Below are positions 24,690-34,400 of a DNA stretch of 64,000 bases, piece after piece. Origin of the DNA: Pyrocephalus nanus. Lineage: Eukaryota > Chordata > Aves > Passeriformes > Tyrannidae. Under the pieces are notes generated by a model, which saw only the letters and a list, made by a program, of their open reading frames with translations, made no database searches and was not told the origin of the DNA. The position numbers and the translations under genes were made by a program. Each line of letters opens with the position of its first letter. Position 1 is the first letter of the stretch. The stretch spans positions 80,513,843 through 80,577,842 of the forward strand of contig CM076260.1 of the NCBI GenBank assembly GCA_038380795.1, read 5' to 3'.

Positions 24690-25415
24690 GGAATAGCATC
24701 TCCAAAATGTTTCTGTGTGTGCCCATTGCCTTTGAGGCTGTCACTGGGCACCACTGGAATGTTCCTGGTTCCATCTGCTTTACACCTTCCCTTCAGGTAT
24801 TGAAATGAATTGATGAGATCCCCCCTGAGCCTTCTCTTCTCCAGGCTGAATGGTTCCAGCCTCTCCTCAGAGAAGAGGTGCTCCAATCCCCTCTAACCAC
24901 CTCTGTGACCCTTTGCTGCACTCTTTCCACTACCTTCATCTCTCTCTTACACTGGGGAGCCCACACCTGGACACAGCATTCCAACCGCGGCCTCACCAGT
25001 GCTGGACTAGAGGAAGGATCACCTCCCTCCACCTCCTGGAAACGCTCCTCCAGCTCAGGAGACCATCAGCCCTCTTTACTGCAGGGACAGCAAAGTGCTG
25101 GCTCACCATCACTGAGTGGCCACCTGGACTCCCACAGCCTTTTCTGCCAAGCTCTTTCCAGCTGGGCAGCCCCCAGCACATACTGGTGCCTGGAGTTGTT
25201 CCTCACCTGGTGCAGGACTTTGCGCTTCCCCTTGTTGAACTGCAGGAGGTTCCTGTCAGCCCATTTCTCCAGCCTGACAAAATCCCTCTGGGTGCCAGCA
25301 AGACTCACTGGTGTATGACCACTCTTCCCAATTTTGTATCATCAACCAACTTATGAAGTGTACACTCTGCCCCGTTGTCCAGATAATTAATGAAAGCACT
25401 GAACAATTACCCTGA
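24690..25415 (-). mobile_element. CR1 LINE fragment, C-terminal reverse transcriptase segment
   Basis: Minus-strand pieces match CR1 ORF2: NLLQFNKGKRKVLHQVRNNS at about 25,240, [19 protein letters not shown] at about 24,950, then [20 protein letters not shown] at about 24,830 and VVPSDSLKGNGHT at about 24,740. Several frameshifts separate them, so it is inactive. It lies in the same orientation as AHCTF1. The copy lacks the usual CR1 3' terminus, stopping near 24,690. Confidence 0.92.
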
Positions 25416-26934
25416 ACCTGCCCTGAGTTGCCTATTTTAAAATTCAATTGGTCAATCCTGCTTTAATGGAGAACACTGACTCTGACAACAAATATTAAGG
25501 AATTTTAGAAAAGAGCCCAAAATTTCAAAATTATTGTAATGAATAAAAAAACCTTTTTTTGTGTAAATAAGCATAGAGATGCCTGTGTGGTAAGAATTTT
25601 ATGATTATTAATACAGTGTATCACAGTAATAGCAAGATAATTTTAAGAAAAGAGTGGACAAACATCTTCTAGTGAGGCAGGTAGCAGCATGCAAGGGAAC
25701 TTCTCAGCTGCGTGCTCCCCATGAGTCACCCTGAGAGACCCTTCCTGGGCCACTGCTACTTGCCAAGAGCATAGTACCTTGTTTGGCCAAACTGGCAATC
25801 GAATTTAAAGATACTCTATTACGGAGATGAGTTTAAAGCAAACCACTCACCACTTCAAACTTCCCACTAACTCAGAGAGAATTCTTCTCTGATGGATAGC
25901 TCATATTTTGACACAGTGTAGTCCTGTCCACAGTCCAAATCAAACACGCTTATCAGTCCAAGCACACCAGTGAGAACCGTCAAATAAGTAGCACTCCAAC
26001 ACCTGGACCATTCATGTAACAAATTAATGTTTGCTCTCAAGCCAGTGCAGGTTTCCTCCAGTAAGCCAATGAGCATTTTAAACAATTCCTTTATTCCAAA
26101 AACCTGGCTTGGCCATATGGAACAAGGATGACAAATGTAATAATAAATTACGAACAATATATGGCGATCTGTCTATTAGGATGTTTTACTTGCATCATTC
26201 TGCTTAGTTAAATCGCGGATTACTGGGAAATCAAAACAGAGGGAAAATAGAGCTAGGTTAAAGGCATGAAGCCTCTTCTTTAAGAGATATACTCAACAGC
26301 AACTGCATTTCTGTGCTCTTTGAAAATAATTACTACAATCACATTCCTATTTCTGTTAGAAATTAGATTAGGATGAAATGCCACAGGCTTACTCCCATTC
26401 TTCAGGAAAAAAACAGAATCCAACCTCCCAGCAATATCCTACAGCAAAGCGGTCTGTGTGCAAGTTGCCAAAATGACCATTCTTCTTCACCCTAGGTACT
26501 TTCAAACATCATGAACTATTTCTAAAGAAAGGTGTGTGATAGATTTTTGGATTAAAAAGCTCCAGGGAAAAAAAAAAGGAGAAAAGAGAAATTGCATGTT
26601 CAAGCACAATCACATACAGCCAAGTCAGAGTTCTAAAATGTCACTTTTGACTGATGGTAGTACATGAAAATCAGTTTCAGAGGCCAACAGTGTTACAGGC
26701 TTACTGAAGAAAAAGCTAAAAATATGGTCAGTCACAGCTGAAGACATGATTTCACAGGACATGTTGACCTCACTGACACCAAAAGAGAGGCCTTGCTGCC
26801 ATCTCTCATCTCTCTATCTGCTCCTTTGTTTTCCTACTGTATTACGGAAGACATTTCCAGCATACCGCACTGCTATTCCATCACACCGTTCATGCTTTCA
26901 GCACAAATTCCAGAATCACAACAAAGAGAAGGGC

Positions 26935-27125
26935 CTGCCAGAATCACCGGAGGTCAACTGTTCCAATCTTCCTGCTCAAGCAGGGTCACCTAGAGCAGGC
27001 TGCCCAGCAGCATATCCAGATAGATTTGGAATATCTAATTCCCAAACAGGATTTTACAACCAGCAATCTGACAAGCTCAACTGCAGAAACCATTTGCATC
27101 CCATCCAACAGGCCCTGCTGTTTGG
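26935..27125 (-). mobile_element. Degraded CR1 3' end remnant
   Basis: The plus strand reads GGAGGTCAACTGTTCCAATC, then GCTCAAGCAGGGTCACCTAG and GAGCAGGCTGCCCAG. This is the reverse of the CR1 3' region. The similarity fades after about 27,060. Confidence 0.75.
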
Positions 27126-27826
27126 TGACTCTCTCTTATCAATTTGAGGATTCCATTCTCTCATTCACACAAGTAAAACAATGTCACACCACCAAAGGCC
27201 TCTCACCACTCTTTCTCTAGAACTATACCCAACACCTTACTAGCCAGAAGACACTGAATTAACAGAAGCCTGATCGTGCTAATTACACTGACTTGAAAAA
27301 GCCAACCCAGACATATCGACCAGGAAAGAGAGCTGAGGCAGCACGTGAATGAGGAGCTGTCCTCCGCAGCACAGGATCCAGAGCTGTGCCCAAACAGTGG
27401 GACAGCTGCCAGCCAAGGCTGACACCGTCACCCAGACCGACCGGCCCCGCAAAGGCACCTGAACGGCCACGGCTTGGCCCTACACCCACACCGAGTGCAG
27501 CATTCCCGACACAATCAAGTCCCAAAACCTCTCCTGATTTCCCCTGACGTGATCAAGAAGCAATTGTTAAACCTAAAAGACTGACCCCGACCTTTCTATC
27601 GGCAGAAGCTCCAGATCTGGAGTCACGCTTTATTAAGGAAGACGCTGAGCACTTTCGTTTAAGCCAGCAACTTTGCTGCACGATGCTTTGCTTCATGCAA
27701 AGAGACCCCCACAAATCGCACTGGATTTCCGTGAAGTTGTGCCCTCCCCATTACACCCACCCCTCGTCCCGCAGTCGCCGCTCCGCGCACAGAGAGCATT
27801 TCCCGCCTCCTCATGGAATACAAGTC

Positions 27827-27846
27827 GGGGGGGGGTGGGGGGAGGA
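27827..27846 (+). other. G-run with quadruplex potential
   Basis: G9-T-G6-A-GG at the edge of the CpG island. It fits a G-quadruplex-forming pattern on the plus strand, which is the template strand for AHCTF1. Confidence 0.6.
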
Positions 27847-28295
27847 AAGGTGGAATTAAAAGAAAAGAAAACCCCTCCAAGAACGTGACCGAAGGAGCGA
27901 GAGCAGCGGGCGTGCGCAGCTCACCGGGCAAGAGGCAAAGCTCCCGCCGGCAGCCGCCGCATCCCCCACGCCCCCCAGCCCGGCGGAGCTCCCGGCCGCG
28001 GAGCCTCCCTCCCATGTGCGCTGCCCAGGCCGCGCCGCCCGGGCCTGCCCCGCCGCCGGGAGCCGGCACATGTGCGGCGGGCAGGGCGCCGCAGCCCGGG
28101 GGTCACTTACATAAGGGACGGGCGGGCCCGAGGCCCCCACGGGCCCGCGCTGCGCCAGCGGCGGTGCCGGCCTGGGCCGCTCGGGAGCGCCCGGTACCGG
28201 CTGGGACGGGGGAGAGGGAAGAAAGGGACGAACGAAGGCAGGCGGGCGGGAGGGCGGGGGTCGCCGCCGCCTCCTCCTGCCCGCGCCGCTTTCCC

Positions 28296-28331
28296 AGCGC
28301 AGCCCATCCCAGCGCAGCGCAGCCCATCCCA
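28296..28331. repeat. Small GC-rich tandem repeat (CAGCGCAGCCCATCC)
   Basis: CAGCGCAGCCCATCC is repeated with an extra CAGCG insert inside the CpG island. A (GGCCC)n run follows at about 28,396-28,420. Both are prone to slippage. Confidence 0.75.
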
Positions 28332-28505
28332 CCCCGCTGTCCCGGTACGTGCCGGCGGTGGCGGCCGCATCTCCCGCTCCCGCAGCGCCCACAACGGCCC
28401 GGCCCGGCCCGGCCCGGCCCGCGCGCCCCCGCACCCACCTCGCTCGCTCACCCGCCGCGCGGGGGGCGGGACGGGACGGGGAGCGGGGGGGGAAGAGGAA
28501 GGAGA

Positions 28506-28515
28506 TCTCGCGAGA
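28506..28515. promoter_or_regulatory. TCTCGCGAGA palindrome (BANP / CGCG element)
   Basis: This is a perfect 10-base copy of TCTCGCGAGA. In vertebrates this word is bound by BANP at unmethylated CpG island promoters of essential genes and drives strong, often bidirectional, transcription. Its place beside the other promoter motifs marks the likely core promoter of AHCTF1. Confidence 0.75.
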
Positions 28516-28531
28516 GCCGCCGCGAGCCTCC

Positions 28532-28546
28532 GCGGGAATTTTCAAA
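28532..28546 (-). promoter_or_regulatory. CHR-like TTTGAA next to an E2F-like TTCCCGC
   Basis: On the AHCTF1 strand the bases read TTTGAA (28,546-28,541), then AA and TTCCCGC (28,538-28,532). TTTGAA is the CHR core bound by DREAM/MuvB at G2/M genes, and TTCCCGC resembles an E2F site. ELYS acts at mitotic exit, so cell-cycle control is plausible. Short motifs like this occur by chance, so this is inference. Confidence 0.4.
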
Positions 28547-28589
28547 TACGCGGGGCACGGCCTCGGGCCGTGGCGATGGCCGCCTTCGG

Positions 28590-28609
28590 ACTACCAGTCC
28601 CGGCGTGCC
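28590..28609 (+). promoter_or_regulatory. SBS motif (ZNF143/THAP11-type), plus orientation
   Basis: ACTACCAGTCCCGGCGTGCC matches the SBS consensus ACTACAATTCCCAGMATGC with the invariant ACTAC and CCC cores. This motif is typical of CpG island promoters of housekeeping genes. Confidence 0.7.
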
Positions 28610-28664
28610 GCGCGCCGGCCGCTTCCGCTCTCGCCCCGCCTCCCCCTGGGCTCCCTTCCTGCGG

Positions 28665-28684
28665 GGCACGCCGGGATCTGTAGT
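28665..28684 (-). promoter_or_regulatory. SBS motif (ZNF143/THAP11-type), minus orientation
   Basis: The minus strand reads ACTACAGATCCCGGCGTGCC, a second SBS element closer to the consensus. It points toward the first, with 55 bases between them. The two share the GATCCCGGCGTGCC/AGTCCCGGCGTGCC half and form an inverted pair. Confidence 0.75.
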
Positions 28685-28902
28685 TCCTGGGCTGGCAGAA
28701 CCACGCGCCCTGCGGAGCCCATTCCCGGCCCACGGTCCCTCACCTCGTGGGGAAGGGTCTGCTCCCCCGTCCCGCCAACGGGGAAACTGCCGTGGCCGGC
28801 ACATAGTAGCCCCTGCCTATCTGTGTCCCTCTCGTTGCAGGAGCTGCTTACTCTATTCTCCCCGTTCCCCCGCCACCCCCCCATGCTCCCGGCTCTATGT
28901 GG

Positions 28903-29255
28903 ATTTCATAGGATCACAGGATGGTTTGGGTTGGAAGGGACTTAAAGATCATCCAGTTCCACTCCCCCTGCTGTCAAGGGACAGGGACAGCTTCCACTAG
29001 ACCAAGTTGCTCAATGCCCCTTCCGACCTGACCTTAAAAACTTCCAGGGATGAGGCATCCACAACTTCTCTGGGCAACCTGTGCCAGTGCCTCACCACCT
29101 ACAGCAGCAGAGAACTTCCTCCTAGTATCTAAGCTAAATCTATTAGTTTGGATCCATTCCCCCTTGTCCTGTCACTACATGCAAAAAGCCCCTCTCTGTC
29201 TTTCGTGTAGGCTCCATTTAGGTACTGAAAAGCTACAATTAGGTCACCCATTTAA
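28903..29255 (-). mobile_element. CR1 LINE 3' end, inserted just upstream of the AHCTF1 promoter
   Basis: The plus strand begins CATAGGATCACAGGATGGTT, then TTGGGTTGGAAGGGACTTAA and GATCATCCAGTTCC. This is the reverse complement of the CR1 terminus. Further 3' UTR similarity runs to the GGTACTGAAAAGCTACAATTAG part at about 29,240. Its 3' terminus lies about 220 bases from the nearer SBS motif. Confidence 0.92.
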
Positions 29256-29502
29256 AGGGATTTAAAAGGGGTGGGCTATTAACTGCAGTTTTCCTCTTTT
29301 AATAACAAAATATATATAAAACCCCAACACAGTTCACATAAAATTAAGGTTATACTGTTAGTCACTGAAAGAAGAAAAAGTAAGTAATAAGTCAAAAATG
29401 CAAGCCTAATGCTATTCCTTTCAGTTTGTATATTGTAAAGTGTTCAAAAACACTCTTTGACATTAAAAAAATTTAAACATTTTCAGGTATTAATAAACAA
29501 AT

Positions 29503-29600
29503 TGATCTAGTGGAAGGTATCTGTGCCTATGGCAGGGGGGGTTGGAACTAAATGATCTTTAAGGTCCCTTCCAACCCAAACCATTCTATGATTCTGTGAA
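29503..29600 (+). mobile_element. Short CR1 LINE 3' end
   Basis: It reads GATCTAGTGGAAGGTATCTG, then CCTATGGCAGGGGGGGTTGG and GATCTTTAAGGTCCCTTCCA, and ends CCATTCTATGATTCTGTGAA. These are the canonical last ~100 bases of CR1. The low divergence suggests a relatively young copy, 5'-truncated as usual. Confidence 0.92.
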
Positions 29601-30700
29601 ATCTGCAAGGCTTCTAAGAAGTGGCATCACCATCAAAGGAGTGACAAAGGCATTCGGTTTCTCCCAGCATTCATTATCTCTAAATTACAGCCGTGCCTCT
29701 TAATATTCTCTGACATTTTTTATATTATTATGCAAATGTTTATTATGACTTGGTGGCTGCTGTTGCCATTTTAGATCTACTAATTTGTAGCATATAAGAG
29801 CATTGACGAGGAACCCACTACACCAGGCAGCTGCTCCTGGCCTAAGGGGGCAGTTGTGCACACAGTCACGAGGTGTCAGTGAGGCAGCATTACCTGCACA
29901 GAAGGAGACCAAACCCTGGTCACCAGCTGATGGGTGATGTCAGAGCTGACTCTGTTACGCATGAGAGGCTGTGCATGGGACAGACAGATCTGGGTTGAGC
30001 TACGGAAGGTCTTGAAAGTGAGGACAAGCATCTCTCATGTGATGTGACAGGGAGCTAAGGGAGGAATGCAAATATAGGCACGGCAGCACAGGAGGACCAG
30101 CTAGACCCGTATCCTTTGCCAAGACATTTAGAGTGATTATGTGCAGGATAGGGCTGCATTTATTAAGGGCAGGACAAGTGTTTTGGCAGTAAGCACAATT
30201 CAAAGTGGCAATTCAGTGTGGATGACAGCCTTAGCTCCGTGGATATAGCCAGAAAAGCTTTGTATCAGGAAGTATTTAGAGAACAATCCCTGCAAGGCTC
30301 AGGCTTGACCTGAATAAGTGCACGGGAAGAAGTCTGGACAAAAGATATGCCAAATTGTAGGCATATGTTATCATTGGCCTAAAGAGCATCTGAGGAGCAG
30401 CAGGATGAAGTGGGCTGGTTTAGCCAAGCTTGAGCTTTAACTGACAAGCAAGACTTATCTGAGCAGGCATCAGGGAGGTGGGCAAGGATGTGTTTCAAAA
30501 GAAGGTCTGCAACTCATCTTGCCCAGTTTTAAGTGTCTATGATGCCAGTCATGAGCATCAGAGCCACTCAGATGGACTTCCTTTTTAGGTGGGAAACAGG
30601 TTTTTCCTGGGTGCCATTCATCTGGCTGGCTTTAGATACCTCCTATAGAATTAGCTGTACTCCCCTGCACCCTGTAGTGAAGACCATGATGAGTCAGGCT
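29601..30700. other. Intergenic DNA, nothing recognised
   Basis: About 1.1 kb of unique-looking sequence between a CR1 end and an LTR fragment. I found no exon, RNA gene or repeat family I can name. Confidence 0.6.
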
Positions 30701-31410
30701 ATTGTCCTGCTGCCAATGGAGCTCCACGGGGATGCATAAGGATGCTCAAAAGAGGGTTATGACCCTGTGGAAGCCCACACTGGAGCAGGCTACTGTCAGG
30801 ACCTGTGGATCCCTGGAGAGAGGAGCCCATGGTAGAGCAGTTTTGCTGACAGGACTTGTTATCCCATGGGGGACCCATACTGGAGAAACCTGTTCCTGAA
30901 GGACTGCACCCCATGGAAAGGGACCTATGCTGGAGCAGTTCGTGAAGAACTGCAGCCCCTGGAAAGGATTCACACTGTTCATGGAGGACTGTCTCCTGTG
31001 GGAGGGACTCCAGGCTGGAGCAGGGGAACAGTGTGAGGAGTACTGCCCTTGAGGAAAAAGGAACAGCAGAGACCACGTGTGATGAACTGGCTGCAACCCC
31101 CTTCCCCATCCCTCTGTGCTGCGGGGAGGGGAGGAGGTAGAGAAGATCAGGAGTGAAGCTGAACCCAGGACAAAGAGAGGGATGGGGGTAAGGTGTTTTA
31201 AGATTTAGCTTTTATTTCTCGTTATCTTCCTCTGATGTAATTTTAAATAAATTAAATTCCTTTTCCCCAAATCAAGTCTGTTTTGCCCATGACAGGAATT
31301 TGGTGAGTGATCTCTCCTTGTCCTTATCTCAACCCATGAGGTTTTCACTATGTTTTTTCTTCCCTCTCCAGCTGAGGAAGGGAGTGATGGAGCCCTTGGT
31401 GCTTTGTAAA
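30700..31410 (+). mobile_element. Avian endogenous retrovirus LTR fragment
   Basis: The first 400 bases are built of imperfect repeats of a unit such as CACTGGAGCAGG / GAAGGACTGCACCCCATGGA / GGGACC. A polyadenylation signal AATAAA follows (31,246-31,251). The stretch CAAGTCTGTTTTGCCCATGA and GGTGAGTGATCTCTCC then leads to CAGCTGAGGAAGGGAGTGAT. I recall this combination from common bird ERV LTRs; the precise family (ERVL or ERVK class) is not certain. No gag, pol or env sequence flanks it, so it is a solo or truncated LTR. Confidence 0.6.
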
Positions 31411-34400
31411 CATTAGAGATGTTAATAGATGCATTTGTTGAGATCATAAAGAGCCAGAGAAAGGTGAGCAATTAAAGAAGTGAAATGAGAGTGCGGCAAT
31501 TAAGAAGATGAGAGAAAGTGGAACCAAGAGCAAGCAAAGGAACAGGAGCACAAAACCAAAGAAGAGAGCTCTGTTCCTGTAGCACCAGCAAAGCCTTAGA
31601 GATAGATTAAGTGGAAGTCGATGTGAGTACAAAGTCTAAACACTGGAAGAAAGCAATTACTTCCTGTGCAAATAGAGAAGGAAGCAGGAAGGAAGATGTA
31701 GCGAAGAGCGAAGATGCTGCAGCTGAAATTGTACGCAAAGTGTATGCAAATCGAAAATGTTCAGCTAAGCTGGAAAAATCAGGCTGCTTGGTGTACAAAT
31801 GTCACCACGTTTCATGCAGTTAAGATTGCTGAAAACCTGAGAGACAAGCTATATTAGGAAGCTAATGCTCTTACTTAGCTGAGTTAATGATTGCCAAATC
31901 TAATTGTTAAGGCTGGAGTCACAGCTGCAGCAGCACAGCAGCTCTGAAATGGGGCCCCTGAGATTCTGGTACCAAGTTAGCTGGTCACTGCCTGCTGCTG
32001 TACAGCTGAGGGTGCCTGGGCACTGGGTGCTGATGCACCCCATGGGAGGTAGCTGGCCTTGGCAATACCCCTCCCTGTAGGACTGGGGTGCAGGGAAGGT
32101 CTCCAGCACCGCTGCCTTCCCCGCTGAGGCAGACCCTCTCCTCTGGGAAAGGTGGGAGGAGAACCCAGAAACAATTCTTGAATTACAGAGAGCTGGGGGT
32201 GAGGTGTCCTGGGTTGCATAACCTTTCTTCCAAGTCAGTAAGTCGATATCTAATTAGAGGTGAGACTCACTAACATTGTCTGCTGCTTTGTGCTGCCCTG
32301 GCACTGCGGTGCAGCTGTTGCTCCTTTGTACCCAGTCTGCATCCACTTTTGCCTCTGTGTTGTATTAGAGTATCTGTGATTCTGACTCAGAAATTTAAAA
32401 TGGAAAGTGTTACATGTTTGATAATATTTTTTTCAGATCATTATGAAGAGCATACAGTAGTATCCTCTACAAGCACTACTTAGTTGGTACTCATCGTCTG
32501 ACATTTTCAGTAAGCTGTACCAAAAGCAAGCAAATCATCAGATGAAGAAACCCCTGTGTTAAAATGAAGTTCCTACTGTCAGCATGTATCAGGGATGTAA
32601 AGGTGAACCAGAGAAAATGCTGCAGTAGTGTAATGAACATTTTCAAGCACAGGAATTGTTTAGAGAGAAAGGATGCTCAGTGATGTGATTATACTTATCC
32701 AAATATGTAATTACAGAGGCACAATTTTAAAAACAAGAATTAAATACTGCCTTTCAGTAATTACATAGGAGGAATCTATTTGAAAAATGTATGTGGTGTC
32801 TTTAAAGCAAAATATTAAAAAAAAAGCCTCAGACACAATAGACAGGAGTTTGCGATCTTTGAGAGGTTTTATTGTGAATTGTTTCATCTGAGAATTTTGT
32901 GAGTTTTAAACCTCTCATCTTAATTTAATTTTCTGGATTTAGAATGTCTGGTTATGAGACACTAGCAATTAGGTCTATACATTTTTTTACTCTTAAATAG
33001 TTTATAAGTATTCTCAGCCTTTAATTCTACTATATATTTCATTGGGAATAAATATTTTTTATTTTTCCTTTAAAATTGATTAATTGATTTATTTTCCTTT
33101 AAAATTTTCCCTTTAAAATTGTAGGGTATTAGTAATACTATACATTAAAAGCATTAATTAGTGCTTTTCAATATCAAAACCAAAGTATTTAGAAACTTAA
33201 TGAACCAAAAATAATATAACGGGATCTCTTCTATTCTCCACTTGAGCGGCAATAATTTAATATAAAGAGAGGCACTCCAGAATTCCTCAGAGAAAGAGAA
33301 AATTAAATGGTGGTTGAAACTGCAGCTGCTGAAGAGTCATGCAGCCATAAGAAAAAAGAAGGAGAGAAGTGTCTACATTTCAGTTTAAACAGAAAAAGAG
33401 GGACTTTAGGAGACCTTGAAAACTGCATTTTTGAGTAGCACACTGTATGATCACATGTTTGTTTCATCTGTAGAAAATGTTACAGCTTGATTGTCAGAGC
33501 TACTCCTAGCTGCATTTTATGCATTACAGCTTATATATTACTACGTTGGGATTTTTTTTTTTATTTCTGGTGTGTTTTGTTTTTTTTTTCTTTTTCCGTT
33601 CTGTTTTTTCTTCTTTTCTTTTGTTGTTGTTGTTGTTTTTGTGGGTTTTTTCCATTGTGGTAACCTGAAGCCTAGACAACTTCCCCCTGCATGTTGAAAA
33701 CATGACTTTTCTTCCCTTAAAATCAAGTTGGGACAGGAAAGTTCTTTCTGAGTCTGATCCTCTGTCACCCCCCTGCTGTGTGTAGCAATGGGGGAAGTAC
33801 TGTGGCTAACAGGTTTGGTGTGAGCTGTGACACTGAGAAGACCTATCCTTGATCAAACACTTACATGTGTTCCTAACTGAGCAGCAGAGAGAAGACAAAC
33901 ACTGGGTCTGGCTTCAGGGAAGTGGGAACCTCCGTGTAATATCTGTAACTCGGCTAATGCCATACAGGCTTTTGATTTTGTAATTTATGGATACCATGTA
34001 ATTTATTAAAATCTGCAAAAAACAGTCACTTAGAAGGGAGGAAATGAGGGATTTCAAATATTTTACATTGCCCACAGAAGCAGGTTTTCTTTCCTCACGT
34101 CAATGCATTTCTTCACAGTGCAAAAACTTTTATGTTAACCCAAAATTAATATGGTTCTGTCAAATAGCAAGGCTGAGCAGGAGTGCAGATGTACCTTCAA
34201 GGGAGGCAATTGCTTCTAGAAACAAATTGGTTGTTATGACAGGAGTTATCTCCTCTAACTTCAGGGGTATGAAACATGAGTATCTAGTTTAAGTGTGTCC
34301 AATAGACTTTTTCTTCAGCTGTGCTGACTGATTCACAAGTCAGATTTCCCTCACAGCCCTGCAGTGCACTGGATCCTACCCTGTCCCACCTCCAGCACCA

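Larger units (their letters stand above)
23255..27880 (-). other. AHCTF1 5' intron (intron 1) with two CR1 fragments
   Basis: This is the region between the first coding exon and the CpG island. It carries an A25 run (23,371-23,395), a CR1 fragment at about 24,690-25,415 and an older CR1 remnant at about 26,935-27,125. The exact upstream border depends on the unknown untranslated exon. No coding exon was recognised here. Confidence 0.7.
27880..28760. promoter_or_regulatory. AHCTF1: CpG island promoter of AHCTF1, probable site of the untranslated first exon
   Basis: The window changes sharply from AT-rich to very GC- and CpG-rich here. This lies about 5 kb upstream of the first coding exon. 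No TATA box is obvious; clustered SBS, TCTCGCGAGA, ETS-like (GCGGAAGC on the minus strand near 28,622) and GC motifs suggest a dispersed-initiation housekeeping promoter. Candidate minus-strand donors for exon 1 are TTAT|GTAAGTGAC (exon end 28,111), CCCG|GTGAGC (exon end 27,925) and two GTGAGC/GTGGGT sites near 28,436-28,451. I cannot choose between them from sequence alone. Long open frames on both strands are composition artefacts. Confidence 0.8.

Noticed and set aside
27813..29000. 395-codon open frame on the plus strand across the CpG island
   Set aside because: Composition artefact: stop codons are rare in GC-rich DNA, the peptide is Pro/Arg/Ala low complexity, similar long frames occur on the other strand, and the end runs into a CR1 element.
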